DNA of 64,000 nt from positions 31,825-95,824 of the forward strand of contig JAJRSF010000023.1 of the NCBI GenBank assembly GCA_024278935.1, given 5' to 3'. Origin of the DNA: Candidatus Zixiibacteriota bacterium. GTDB lineage: Bacteria > Zixibacteria > MSB-5A5 > GN15 > FEB-12. The translations under genes were made by a program, and so were the position numbers. Positions 1 through 9,317 of the stretch are shown piece by piece; the first letter of the stretch is position 1, and every line of letters begins with the position of its first letter. The notes beneath the pieces are model-generated. The model saw nothing but the letters and a program-made list of their open reading frames with translations. It made no database searches and was not told the origin of the DNA.

Positions 1-532
1 CGATGCCCATCAATAAAAATGCTGAGGCAAAAGCACCCATGATAAAATATTTGATACCTGCTTCGTTAGACTCTAGAGACCTGCGGGCAAAACCTGCTAA
101 GACATAAAGAGGAACCGACATAATTTCAAGACCTAAAAAGATAACAACTAAGTCGGTCGTGTTTGCCATGACCATCATTCCCATTGTTGAGAACAAAAGC
201 AGGGCATAATATTCGGGGCGATTCAGATTTTTTGCCTCTAAATATTTTTGAGCAATTAAAACACCCATTATTGCTATGATAGCAAACAACAGCTTAAACG
301 AAACTCCAAATTGATCACAAGTCACCATGCCGTAGAATCCTGATACTTGATGATTCCATTGCGAGGCGATAAAAGTAATCGAGACGGCAATACCTAACAG
401 AGCAATAACCGGTGCTAATTGTGTTGTCTTCTTAAAAGAAGCAAACAGTAAAATAACAAAGGCTGCCGCAAGGAGTGCAATCTCCGGAGCTATAAGCGAA
501 AAATCTATTTGTGCTGATGTAAAGTCTATCAT
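1..532 (-). CDS. nuoN: NADH-quinone oxidoreductase subunit N (3' end cut off by window)
   Basis: This is the N-terminal 177 residues of the antiporter-like membrane subunit N of complex I, which helps translocate protons while NADH is oxidised by quinone. The start is ATG at 532, preceded by AAGG about 7 nt upstream. The translation begins MIDFTSAQIDFSLIAPE and is very hydrophobic. It contains the segment FLGLEIMSVPLYVL, with the conserved glutamate of the antiporter-like subunits. It is the last gene of the nuo cluster and follows a glutaredoxin-like gene rather than nuoM directly. The C-terminal half lies beyond the left edge. Identification is secure from content and context. Confidence 0.95.
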   Translation of the reverse strand, partial: MIDFTSAQIDFSLIAPEIALLAAAFVILLFASFKKTTQLAPVIALLGIAVSITFIASQWNHQVSGFYGMVTCDQFGVSFKLLFAIIAIMGVLIAQKYLEAKNLNRPEYYALLLFSTMGMMVMANTTDLVVIFLGLEIMSVPLYVLAGFARRSLESNEAGIKYFIMGAFASAFLLMGI

Positions 533-540
533 ATTAAAAC

Positions 541-580
541 CTTTTTATAACGAACACGTCGTTATATGTTAAAATCCTCA
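541..580 (-). promoter_or_regulatory. Candidate bacterial SECIS element after in-frame TGA
   Basis: Directly after the TGA at 580-578 (minus strand) come 19 nt and then a five-base loop CGTGT (558-554). The loop is closed by a perfect 8-bp stem, TATAACGA (566-559) with TCGTTATA (553-546). A TTTT/AAAA lower stem lies across a 4-nt bulge. Bacterial SECIS elements are hairpins just downstream of the UGA, with a small apical loop about 16-37 nt away and a G in the first two loop positions; here G is the second loop base. The hairpin ends against the Shine-Dalgarno of nuoN. A chance hairpin remains possible. Confidence 0.6.
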
Positions 581-790
581 TCCACCACCAAAGCCAAGTT
601 TCACTTCACCATTCTCAACAATGAGAGGTACAATAGCTTGACCATCTGATAATTCTAGTACTTTTTCTTTGGCACCATCTGTATTAAAAACATCAATTTC
701 TGTGAAAGCGATACCATTGTCGGTATAATGTTTTTTAGCAGCGGCACAATACGGGCAACCGTCTTTTGTGTAAATTGTTACTTCGCTCAT
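569..790 (-). CDS. Glutaredoxin-like protein, probable C-terminal selenocysteine (Uxx-star type)
   Basis: The protein is a small thioredoxin-fold redox protein. Residues 5-15 (TIYTKDGCPYC) give the glutaredoxin CPYC active site, followed by the usual helix and a VPLIVENGEVKLGFGGG tail. A standard reading stops at TGA 580-578 after 70 residues. Reading TGA as selenocysteine adds Sec-Gly-Phe before TAA at 571-569, giving GFGGG-U-G-F. As I recall, the Uxx-star (seleno)protein families are glutaredoxin-like proteins defined by a Sec third from the end. A SECIS-like hairpin follows. The gene sits between nuoM and nuoN, an unusual place, so it is likely co-transcribed with complex I. If TGA is an ordinary stop, the gene is 578-790 and encodes a plain glutaredoxin. 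Glutaredoxin fold is certain; selenocysteine is an inference. Confidence 0.8.
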
Positions 791-875
791 TTGGAATCAT
801 TCTCCTCATTGAGATACAAAGTTAATTCTGTTTGCCCGGTGTTATCTTCATATTTTTTAATCTGATATTCTTCAT

Positions 876-2375
876 CTAAATAAACTGATTTTGCTTTATT
901 GACTTGTTGTAATACATTTTCACAGCAGGTTCAATACGTGTAAAGAGTGGTGTCGGATAGATACCTATGAAAAATATAAGTATGACAAGTGGTAACAAAA
1001 TTAGTTTTTCACGGCTGTTTAAATCGAGTAATTTTTTATTTTCTTCTTTGGTTACTTCGCCAAAGAAAACTCTGTGGTACATCCACAACATATAGCATGC
1101 TGATAAAATAACTCCGGTCGCTGCTAAGGTTGCGTAAATATAATTTACTTTCCACATACCGATAAGAATTAAGAACTCACCAATGAATCCGTTTGTAAGC
1201 GGAAGACCGATTGATGAAAGCGTCACAATCATAAAGACGACCGAGAACAATGGCATCACTTTGGCAATACCGCCGAAGTCTTCAATCATTCTGGTATGAC
1301 GTCGTTCATAGAGCATTCCGACAAGCAGGAACAAAGCACCGGTAGAGATACCATGATTTATCATTTGCATAACAGCACCCTCGAGACCTTGCATATTTAA
1401 AGCAAAGAGTCCGAGCATGACAAATCCCATATGAGAAACCGATGAGAATGCGACTAATGATTTTATATCTTTTTGAACCATGGCGACTAAGGCACCATAG
1501 ATAATTGCGATTACTGATAGGACACATATATATGGCATGTACGCGATTGTAGCCTCAGGGAACATCGGTAAACAAATTCGGATGAAACCATAGGTACCCA
1601 TTTTCAGAAGTACGCCGACAAGGATTACCGAGCCTGCAGTTGGTGCCTGCACATGAGCATCGGGCAACCAAGTATGGAATGGGAATAGCGGTACTTTGAT
1701 AGCAAAAGCTAAAGCAAAAGCACCAAACAACCAAAGTTGCTGAATATAAGTGAGAGAAAGTGTCGCGGTTAATTTTAATAGATCAAATGAGAATTCACCG
1801 GTCATTGCCTGATATTCAAAGAGAACATAGATAATGCCAACAAGCATAAGCAGTGAACCAAACATAGTGAACAGAACAAATTTAATAGCTGCGTATAATT
1901 TTCGAGGTCCGCCCCATACACCGATAATGAAATACATCGGTATCAGCATTACTTCCCAGAAGATATAGAAGAGGAAGAGATCCAAGGCACAAAATACACC
2001 AATCATTCCGACTTCTAAAAGAAGCATCGAAATAAAATAACCTTTGATACCGGTTTTTATAGATGTCCAAGATGCCAATATTGATAGAGTTGTTAAAAGA
2101 GTCGTAAGCACTATGAGTAAAAGCGAGATTCCGTCAATACCAAAATGATAGTTAATACCGAACGATGAAATCCATGGGATGTTTACATCGAATTGCATAC
2201 CACTTGCGAGTGGGTCAAACATGTAATAGAGAGCAAACGAAATAAGCATTGTGATGACTGAAATTATGAGTGCAAGTCCTTTGATAGTTTCTGTTTTTTC
2301 TTTTGGAACAAACAGAAGAAGTAAAATCCCAACCAGTGGGAAAAATGTCAATAACGTAAGAATTGAACTATCCAT
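876..2375 (-). CDS. nuoM: NADH-quinone oxidoreductase subunit M
   Basis: Antiporter-like proton-pumping subunit of complex I, 499 residues with about 14 membrane helices. Glu141 in FWEVMLIPMYF and Lys227/Lys258 in the IKVPLFPFHTWLPDAH and GVLLKMG segments match the essential charged residues of the E. coli protein. The length is normal for the family. The ATG at 2375 lies 2 nt after the nuoL stop, and the gene ends with TAG at 878-876. About 85 nt separate it from the glutaredoxin-like gene, which interrupts the usual nuoM-nuoN junction. Confidence 0.97.
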   Translation of the reverse strand: MDSSILTLLTFFPLVGILLLLFVPKEKTETIKGLALIISVITMLISFALYYMFDPLASGMQFDVNIPWISSFGINYHFGIDGISLLLIVLTTLLTTLSILASWTSIKTGIKGYFISMLLLEVGMIGVFCALDLFLFYIFWEVMLIPMYFIIGVWGGPRKLYAAIKFVLFTMFGSLLMLVGIIYVLFEYQAMTGEFSFDLLKLTATLSLTYIQQLWLFGAFALAFAIKVPLFPFHTWLPDAHVQAPTAGSVILVGVLLKMGTYGFIRICLPMFPEATIAYMPYICVLSVIAIIYGALVAMVQKDIKSLVAFSSVSHMGFVMLGLFALNMQGLEGAVMQMINHGISTGALFLLVGMLYERRHTRMIEDFGGIAKVMPLFSVVFMIVTLSSIGLPLTNGFIGEFLILIGMWKVNYIYATLAATGVILSACYMLWMYHRVFFGEVTKEENKKLLDLNSREKLILLPLVILIFFIGIYPTPLFTRIEPAVKMYYNKSIKQNQFI

Positions 2376-2377
2376 AT

Positions 2378-4321
2378 CTAACCAATCACCATATAAGCTA
2401 AAATAACAATTACCCCCAAGAGAAATATTGTCGCATAGGTACGAACTCTACCTGATTGAATCTTTCGGGCAAATTCTGAGAAGTCGGCATACCAAGATGC
2501 TGACCCATTTATGAAGCCGTCGATAATAACAACATCAACAACTTTCCATAAGAACAACGAGAAATAAACTACCGGACGAATAATGACTGCCCCGTACATT
2601 TCATCGACATAATATTTATTCAATAATAAGTTTTTCATACCTGACATTTTTTCAGCAAGCGATGTTGAGATTTCTGTTTTCTTTTTATAAAGCATATACG
2701 CCATGAAAATCGAGAAGAAAACTAAAGCAACAGAAGAAATCATCAGCGTCCATTCCATAGCAACATCTCCCCCGCCTGAAGCGAGTGCGTGTTGCGATGA
2801 TGCTGCGTGTGTTGATTTGATAATTACAGGGTCAAGCCATTCTTCAAAATGGTTTGTGTCCGCAAATAGATGAGGCAAGCCAACCCAACCACCAACGACT
2901 GAAAGGACTGCGAGGATCATCAGCGGAACGGTCATTGTTTTGGGTGATTCGTGGATATGATCTTTGACTTCTTTTGTCATTCTTTCTTTACCATAGAATG
3001 TTAAGAATATCAAACGGAGCATATAGAAAGCTGTAAGTGCGGCAGTGACAACACCGATGACCCAAAATATTGGAGAACCGTATTGTGATGAGAAAGATTT
3101 CCAGAGGATTTCATCTTTTGAGAAGAACCCTGAGAAACCTGGAATACCTGAGATTGCGAAAGTTGCGATAAACATAGTCATAAATGTGACCGGCATATAT
3201 TTTTTGAGTCCACCCATGTAACGCATATCCTGTTCGTCAGACATACCATGAATGACCGAACCGGCACCTAAGAATAAAAGAGCTTTGAAAAATGCGTGTG
3301 TCATAAGATGGAAAACACCTGCGGTATAGGCAGCGACACCACATGCTAAGAACATATATCCAAGTTGACTGACAGTTGAATACGCCAGTACTCGTTTAAT
3401 ATCATTTTGAGCAAGTCCAATAGTTGCGGCAAAGAACGCAGTGGCAGCACCAACACAGGCGACTACAAATAACGCATCGGGAGCCATTGAGAATAAGACG
3501 TTTGTACGGACAAGCATATAGACACCAGCAGTTACCATAGTAGCGGCATGGATTAAAGCAGAAACAGGCGTAGGGCCTTCCATCGCATCAGGAAGCCAAA
3601 CATAGAGAGGCACCTGAGCCGATTTACCTGTTGCTCCAACAAATAGAAGCAAACATGCTGCTGTTACTAAAGAACCGCCATAGACAAAGACTTCCGGTGC
3701 TTTGGCAACAACATCAACAAAGTTCAAAGAACCTACCTGCCAAAATATAATAAACATTCCAAGTAAGAATCCAAAGTCACCAATACGGTTGACGATGAAC
3801 GCTTTTTTACCGGCATCAGTTGCTGATTTTTTATGGAACCAAAATCCGATTAAGAGATATGAACAAAGACCAACGCCTTCCCATCCGACAAACATAAGCA
3901 AGAAATTGTCCGCGAGTACGAGTGTCAGCATTGAGAACATAAACAGATTTAAATATGTAAAGAACCGAGCGTAGCTAGGGTCATGATCCATATAGCCAAC
4001 TGAATAAACATGAATTAAAAATCCAACACCAGTCACAACAAGAATCATAATCGCAGAAAGAGGATCAAGCATATAACCGAAACTGACTTCGAAATTATTA
4101 CCTGATTTTATCCATGTAAATAAAGTTTGTTCTAAAATTCGTGAGGCAGGAGCAAGATTTGTTAATTCTAAGAATGAAAAGACAGAGATAACAAATGATG
4201 TCAGCACCGAACCACATGCTATAATAGTGACAACAGGTTTCGAAAGTTTTCCGAGTAGTAAACCATTGATAATAAAACCAAGCAACGGTAATAACGGAAT
4301 AAGATATAGATAATCAGCCAT
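2378..4321 (-). CDS. nuoL: NADH-quinone oxidoreductase subunit L
   Basis: Largest antiporter-like subunit of complex I, 647 residues. It carries the conserved FVGWEGVGLCSYLLIGFW segment (Glu148), the QVPLYVWLPDAMEGPTPVSALIHAATMVTAG motif region split over residues of the central helices, and the long C-terminal amphipathic/transmembrane extension that braces the membrane arm. It is located between nuoK and nuoM in the standard order. The stop is TAG. No interruption is seen across almost 2 kb of reading frame. Confidence 0.97.
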   Translation of the reverse strand: MADYLYLIPLLPLLGFIINGLLLGKLSKPVVTIIACGSVLTSFVISVFSFLELTNLAPASRILEQTLFTWIKSGNNFEVSFGYMLDPLSAIMILVVTGVGFLIHVYSVGYMDHDPSYARFFTYLNLFMFSMLTLVLADNFLLMFVGWEGVGLCSYLLIGFWFHKKSATDAGKKAFIVNRIGDFGFLLGMFIIFWQVGSLNFVDVVAKAPEVFVYGGSLVTAACLLLFVGATGKSAQVPLYVWLPDAMEGPTPVSALIHAATMVTAGVYMLVRTNVLFSMAPDALFVVACVGAATAFFAATIGLAQNDIKRVLAYSTVSQLGYMFLACGVAAYTAGVFHLMTHAFFKALLFLGAGSVIHGMSDEQDMRYMGGLKKYMPVTFMTMFIATFAISGIPGFSGFFSKDEILWKSFSSQYGSPIFWVIGVVTAALTAFYMLRLIFLTFYGKERMTKEVKDHIHESPKTMTVPLMILAVLSVVGGWVGLPHLFADTNHFEEWLDPVIIKSTHAASSQHALASGGGDVAMEWTLMISSVALVFFSIFMAYMLYKKKTEISTSLAEKMSGMKNLLLNKYYVDEMYGAVIIRPVVYFSLFLWKVVDVVIIDGFINGSASWYADFSEFARKIQSGRVRTYATIFLLGVIVILAYMVIG

Positions 4322-4341
4322 AATGTATTAAACCTTCAGAC

Positions 4342-4647
4342 CTACCACTTTAGTATTGAGAAGCGGTCAATATTAATAGTTTCCCTGTTTCGGTCAAGAT
4401 TTATAACCATTCCTAAACCAACAGCAGCCTCAGCGGCAGCAACAGTAAGGACTAGAAAGACAAACGCATGACCATCCATAAGGTTGAGCTTTAATGAAAA
4501 AGCAATCAGGACAAGATTGGCTGCGTTGAGCATAAGTTCTACAGACATAAACAGAATAATTATATTACGAGATGTAAGGACACCGATAGTTCCGATAGCA
4601 AACAGAACAAGTGCTACTATGATGTAAGCAGTAATTGTAAGTTCCAT
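4342..4647 (-). CDS. nuoK: NADH-quinone oxidoreductase subunit K
   Basis: Small membrane subunit of complex I, 101 residues, three helices. Glu37 (SVELML) and Glu73 (AAEAAVGLG) correspond to the two buried glutamates of the proton path in E. coli NuoK (Glu36, Glu72). Its ATG shares one base with the nuoJ stop, which indicates translational coupling. It is followed after 20 nt by nuoL. Confidence 0.97.
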   Translation of the reverse strand: MELTITAYIIVALVLFAIGTIGVLTSRNIIILFMSVELMLNAANLVLIAFSLKLNLMDGHAFVFLVLTVAAAEAAVGLGMVINLDRNRETINIDRFSILKW

Positions 4648-5213
4648 CAGCTTTGTTCCTCTTTTGTCTCGTTTGAAATTTCAGGTTCAATATCGCTGTC
4701 TCGTTTTGTCATCACAACTGCACCAACAATAGCGGCAAGCAGAAGAATCGATGTTAGTTCAAACGGATAGAGATATTTTGTAAACAATAATTTGGCAACT
4801 TCTTCAACAGAACCAAAGCCGTTGAGAGATTGCGTCATAACACCGACTTCAACATTACCTGCTAAGAAGCCGGTTCTAATAATGAAGATGGTTTCTACAA
4901 AGAGTACCAAACCAAATAGAAATTTTATTGATAGTTTTATAGGTGATGATTGTTCGCCTAAATCTTCATTGCCTCTTAAATTGAGAAGCATGATGACAAA
5001 CAAAAACAGAACCATAATCGCACCAGAGTAGACAATAATTAATACAGCACCAACAAACAAAGCACCTAGTTGAATATACAGCACTGCTTGGGCGACCAAT
5101 GAAACAATCATCGACATAACCGCCAATACAGGATTCTTCAAGGTTATCATCAGGGCTGCCCCTGATACCGCTAGTAATGCGGAAACTATAAATATGATAA
5201 CATCTAGGTTCAT
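4647..5213 (-). CDS. nuoJ: NADH-quinone oxidoreductase subunit J
   Basis: Membrane subunit J of complex I, 188 residues with five predicted helices. It includes the characteristic IVYSGAIMVLFLFVIMLLNL segment, where the third helix carries the flexible bulge linked to coupling. The C-terminal tail is charged and soluble. It starts directly after the nuoI stop and overlaps nuoK by one base, as usual for a tightly packed nuo operon. Confidence 0.96.
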   Translation of the reverse strand: MNLDVIIFIVSALLAVSGAALMITLKNPVLAVMSMIVSLVAQAVLYIQLGALFVGAVLIIVYSGAIMVLFLFVIMLLNLRGNEDLGEQSSPIKLSIKFLFGLVLFVETIFIIRTGFLAGNVEVGVMTQSLNGFGSVEEVAKLLFTKYLYPFELTSILLLAAIVGAVVMTKRDSDIEPEISNETKEEQS

Positions 5214-5714
5214 CTATTTATCTACCGTTCCATACACTTTGCGTGCTTTTCGTAAAAGTTTTTTAAATGGGCTCTCATTGCGAGGATGAGCCACGAGCAT
5301 TTTTTCTTTTGTCATGATAAATGAGTTCAAATCAGGTGATGAGAATTCATATTCGTGACCTAAGAAAATAGCTTCTTCAGGGCATGCTTCCTCACAGAAT
5401 CCACAATATATACATCGAATTTGGTTTATTTCATATACCTTGGCGAACCGTTCGCCTTTTTCATTCTCTTCCGGTTCCATATAGATACAATCAGATGGAC
5501 AAGCTGCGGCACATAGTCCACAACAAACACATCGTTCGGTGCCATCTTCATAACGTTCTAGATAATGACGACCTTTGTAACGAGGAGCCATCGGTTTTTT
5601 CTTTTTTGGATATTCTATTGTAACAGGCTTTTTAAAGAAATGTCTTAAAGTTACCCAAAACCCTAGTGGCATCTTTAAAAATACATTACCTATTGCTCTT
5701 AAAATTTCTTTCAT
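5214..5714 (-). CDS. nuoI: NADH-quinone oxidoreductase subunit I
   Basis: Ferredoxin-like subunit that passes electrons towards cluster N2 in the peripheral arm. It has 166 residues with two classical [4Fe-4S] motifs, CVCCGLCAAACPSDC and CIYCGFCEEACPEE, near residues 62-76 and 101-115. The N-terminus (LRHFFKKPVTIEYP) is the conserved amphipathic membrane anchor. It lies between nuoH and nuoJ, and its stop abuts the nuoJ start codon. Confidence 0.97.
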   Translation of the reverse strand: MKEILRAIGNVFLKMPLGFWVTLRHFFKKPVTIEYPKKKKPMAPRYKGRHYLERYEDGTERCVCCGLCAAACPSDCIYMEPEENEKGERFAKVYEINQIRCIYCGFCEEACPEEAIFLGHEYEFSSPDLNSFIMTKEKMLVAHPRNESPFKKLLRKARKVYGTVDK

Positions 5715-5728
5715 TACATCAACCTACG

Positions 5729-6751
5729 TTATAGAATCACAAAAAAAGCTGTAATTAGTGTATTAAGCAGAGCGACCGGCAGAAGAACTTTCCAACCAAA
5801 CGCCATTAACTGGTCATATCTAAACCGTGGGAACGTCGCCCGTAGCCAGATATAGAAGAACATAAACATAAATACTTTTAAGACAAAATAAACGACCGAT
5901 AACATCGGCATAGAATCTAAAAACGGACCATGCCATCCGCCGAAGAACAATGTTGCTCCAACAGCTGAAACAGCAATCATATTAGCATATTCCGCTATGA
6001 AAAACATCGAGAATTTCATTGATGAATATTCGGTGTGATACCCGGCAACAAGTTCAGACTCTGCTTCCGCCATATCAAATGGAGCTCTGTTTGTTTCAGC
6101 AATAGCACATGTTAAGAAAAGTATAAATCCTAAAGGCTGACTGAATACAAACCAGTTTGGCAAAAACGTTATCGTTCCCCAAAGTGGTCCCATCTGTGCT
6201 TCTACTAATTCACGCAACGAAAGTGTGTTGGCAATTATAATAACACCGACAATTGAAAGTCCATAGCCAACTTCGTATGAAATCATTTGAGCTGCTGAAC
6301 GTACCGCACCCATCATAGAATATTTTGAACCTGATGACCATCCTGCAAGCACGATACCATAGATACCGAGCGATGTCACCGCAAAGACAAAAAGTACACC
6401 GATATTTAAATCGGAAAGGACGAGAGTAAAATCTTGTCCGAAGAATGTATTATCTTTTCCGAATGGAATAACCGCAAAAGTTAAAATTGCCGGTACAAAC
6501 GAAATCATCGGAGCAAGCATATAGGTAATCGGTTCGATATTGGCAGGTTTGATTTCTTCTTTGAAAATAAGTTTGAGCCCATCGGCGAGCGGAGTAAGAA
6601 GTCCAAAAGGACCTGCTGTGTTTGGACCGATACGATGCTGCATACGTCCTACAACTCTTCTTTCTAAAAGAGTCGAATAGGCACAGCCTGTTAAGACCGC
6701 TGCGACAACGACAAGAACTTTAATTGAGGCAAATAAAATCACTTCAAACAT
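5729..6751 (-). CDS. nuoH: NADH-quinone oxidoreductase subunit H
   Basis: Membrane subunit forming the quinone-binding chamber with NuoB and NuoD. It has 340 residues and about eight helices. Family signatures include RVVGRMQHRIGPNTAGPFG near the N-terminus, ETNRAPFDMAEAESELVAGYHTEYSSM in the conserved loop (interrupted here only by description) and the ending FPRFRYDQLMAFGWKVLLP. The gene is intact and spaced 2 nt from nuoG. Confidence 0.97.
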   Translation of the reverse strand: MFEVILFASIKVLVVVAAVLTGCAYSTLLERRVVGRMQHRIGPNTAGPFGLLTPLADGLKLIFKEEIKPANIEPITYMLAPMISFVPAILTFAVIPFGKDNTFFGQDFTLVLSDLNIGVLFVFAVTSLGIYGIVLAGWSSGSKYSMMGAVRSAAQMISYEVGYGLSIVGVIIIANTLSLRELVEAQMGPLWGTITFLPNWFVFSQPLGFILFLTCAIAETNRAPFDMAEAESELVAGYHTEYSSMKFSMFFIAEYANMIAVSAVGATLFFGGWHGPFLDSMPMLSVVYFVLKVFMFMFFYIWLRATFPRFRYDQLMAFGWKVLLPVALLNTLITAFFVIL

Positions 6752-6752
6752 A

Positions 6753-9314
6753 TTATTTATCCACCTTACTTATTTTTACTCTGTCTACTCGTTTTTTACG
6801 CATAAACAAAGAAGTGACCGGGGATGATTGGAAATTTCGAGGTACAAGCAAAACTTCTGATTCAAGAGTCTCAGATATTTTCACAGGTAAAATTAGTTTT
6901 GACATATCTGATTCGACTCGAATAGAATCACCGTTTTTCATATCGTTTTTATCAGCCAATTCTTCAGACATCATTACATATGCTTCGGCAGCAAAGTTAT
7001 TTAGCGATGGTGCTTTTTCGGTTAAGTGACCGGAATGATGGGCATCGTCTATGATAAACACAGGCAATGTATTAGCGTCGCTAATTTCTTCAGTCTCTGG
7101 TTTAACGTCGATAAAATCAATAGGGAAAGCGATAGTCGTATCGACAGCCAAACATGCTACGATTTCTTTATCAAGCATTTCAGAATCGAAATTTTTGCTT
7201 TCAAGTTTTTCAGCGATCAAACGGATAATTTCATAGGCAGGTTTAGACTGACCATTCGGCTTGACTGCTTGTTTGGCAGATTGGCAGACACCTTCTAAAT
7301 TGATATAGTCACCGTCATATTCAGCCCATCCTGCAAGAGGTAGGACAACATCGGCAGCTTCGGTAGTTTCTGTTTCAAACAAATCACTAGCAACTAAGAA
7401 ATCTAGTTTTTCAATACTCTCTTTAATAAATTCTTTATCGGGGTACATCATCATTGGGTTTGAGCCAACAACAAAAAGACCTTTGATTTCTTCTTTACGA
7501 ATATGTGCCATCATGTCATCAGTATTGCGAGGTTCAGATTCAGGATAATGATCAAAGTTCTTTTTCAAGACATCTTTAATCTGAGCAATCGGTTCAGGAA
7601 GCAGTCCAAGTTTTTCGGCACCTTTGGAATTAGCATAACGAGCCAAGATAGAAATCTGACCTTTGGAACTAATGCCAAATAGTTTATTCATATTAAGTAA
7701 AGCAGCAGCAATATTGTCACGAGCTTTTGAACGTGTTACAATTTCACCGACTAAGAAAGTTATATTTTTACCTTCTGCAAGTGAACGAGCTAAAACTTTT
7801 AAATTATTTTCTTCAAGTCCACAAAGGGTAACAGCATCTTTTAATGTGGATGGTACAACTTTTTGCAGATACTCTTTTGCCAAGTTTGCATCGACTAAGT
7901 TTTCTTCAATCGCAGCAAGACAAATTGCGTTTATAGCACATTCATCGGTGCCCGGATTATAGACATATTCGATATTGGCAACATCGGCAGATTTTACTTC
8001 GTATGGCATGATAGAATAAATTTTTGGATTGGTATAGTTGTATGCTTTACGGATACGTAAATATTCATTAGGATGTTCATGTATCAAGTCAGAACCAAAG
8101 CTGACGATTACATCGGCGTCATCAATAGCAGCAATAGAAAACGGTTGGGAACGCAGAACGCCAAATGGTGAGCTTGGATTATTCGGAAGCATACGATAGT
8201 CACCGCGGAAATCAATATTGTTTGATTTACAAACGGTGCGAATCATCTTTGAGAAACTATACAAAGATTTATTATCAAGTGATGGAGAAATCAGACCGCC
8301 GATACAAACACCACCAACCGAAGATTTAATTTCTGTATATTTTTTAGCAATATGAGCAATCGCTTCATCCCATGATGCTTTGGCCTGTTTCCCATCTTTT
8401 TTAATAAGCGGAGTTGTCAAACGGTCAGGAGAGTTTATAATCTGATAACCATAACGAGTAATGTCAGGGATCCATCCGTTGTCGATTGAATCATTTGTGC
8501 GAGATGTGACACGGAATATTTTATTTTGGTGATCTTCTTTATAAAAATCAATATTAGTACCAGACGATGTAAAGTTACAAACTGATGGTGTCGTTTTTGT
8601 CAACCATACTCTGATTTTATAACGCCAGTCAGAATTTGTTAAAGCTCCAACAGGGCAAATTTCTACTAAGTTTCCAGAGAACGGATTATTGACTTCCCCA
8701 CCCGGGACACAATCAATCTGGGTAATGTTGCCACGTTCAAAAGCACCAAGATCATATTCACCAAAAGCTTCTTTATTGGAACGGACACATTTGTAACAGA
8801 GAATACATCTGTTTCTGTTGAGCATGATTTCAGGACCGATTTTTTTATCATCGTAAGTAGAGGTCATGCCTTCATCTTTAAAACGATATTTTTTGAAATC
8901 ATAACGACTGTCATCAAAACCATGAGCAAAAGTTAAGTTCTGCAAATCACATTCGCCACCTTTGTCACAAGTAGGACAATCTAGCGGATGATTTATAAGG
9001 ATAAATTCGATAACTGCTCTACGACCTTGACGAACCTGATCGGAATCAGTTAAGACAACCATGCCGTCCATTGCATCAAGCATACATGAGACCATCAGCT
9101 TTGGCATTTTTTCAACTTCGACATAACACATACGACATGCACCAACAGATTTTAACTGAGGATGCCAGCAGAATGTAGGAATATGAATTCCAATATCTTT
9201 TGCAGCTTGTAGCACGGTCGTACCTTTCGGCACCGTGACAGGCTGTCCGTCGATTGTAAAAGTTACTGTTGGTACAGCAACATTTGGTTGATCTTTTTTC
9301 ACAGCTTCTGACAT
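6753..9314 (-). CDS. nuoG: NADH-quinone oxidoreductase subunit G
   Basis: Large iron-sulfur subunit of the NADH module, 853 residues. The N-terminal [2Fe-2S] domain has the cysteines in FCWHPQLKSVGACRMCYVE. It is followed by the His-Cys [4Fe-4S] segment HPLDCPTCDKGGECDLQ, the ferredoxin-like CILCYKCVRSNKE with a distant CP, and then a molybdopterin-oxidoreductase-like domain to the C-terminus. That domain is structural in complex I. It starts at ATG 9314, four nt after the nuoF stop. The length is typical of the long NuoG form. Confidence 0.96.
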   Translation of the reverse strand: MSEAVKKDQPNVAVPTVTFTIDGQPVTVPKGTTVLQAAKDIGIHIPTFCWHPQLKSVGACRMCYVEVEKMPKLMVSCMLDAMDGMVVLTDSDQVRQGRRAVIEFILINHPLDCPTCDKGGECDLQNLTFAHGFDDSRYDFKKYRFKDEGMTSTYDDKKIGPEIMLNRNRCILCYKCVRSNKEAFGEYDLGAFERGNITQIDCVPGGEVNNPFSGNLVEICPVGALTNSDWRYKIRVWLTKTTPSVCNFTSSGTNIDFYKEDHQNKIFRVTSRTNDSIDNGWIPDITRYGYQIINSPDRLTTPLIKKDGKQAKASWDEAIAHIAKKYTEIKSSVGGVCIGGLISPSLDNKSLYSFSKMIRTVCKSNNIDFRGDYRMLPNNPSSPFGVLRSQPFSIAAIDDADVIVSFGSDLIHEHPNEYLRIRKAYNYTNPKIYSIMPYEVKSADVANIEYVYNPGTDECAINAICLAAIEENLVDANLAKEYLQKVVPSTLKDAVTLCGLEENNLKVLARSLAEGKNITFLVGEIVTRSKARDNIAAALLNMNKLFGISSKGQISILARYANSKGAEKLGLLPEPIAQIKDVLKKNFDHYPESEPRNTDDMMAHIRKEEIKGLFVVGSNPMMMYPDKEFIKESIEKLDFLVASDLFETETTEAADVVLPLAGWAEYDGDYINLEGVCQSAKQAVKPNGQSKPAYEIIRLIAEKLESKNFDSEMLDKEIVACLAVDTTIAFPIDFIDVKPETEEISDANTLPVFIIDDAHHSGHLTEKAPSLNNFAAEAYVMMSEELADKNDMKNGDSIRVESDMSKLILPVKISETLESEVLLVPRNFQSSPVTSLFMRKKRVDRVKISKVDK

Positions 9315-9317
9315 AAT

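Noticed and set aside
870..876. NuoM extension past its TAG into a 17-codon frame
   Set aside because: The extra residues are not typical of NuoM and no domain is completed; TAG also ends nuoL, nuoK, nuoI and nuoA, so it is a true stop here.
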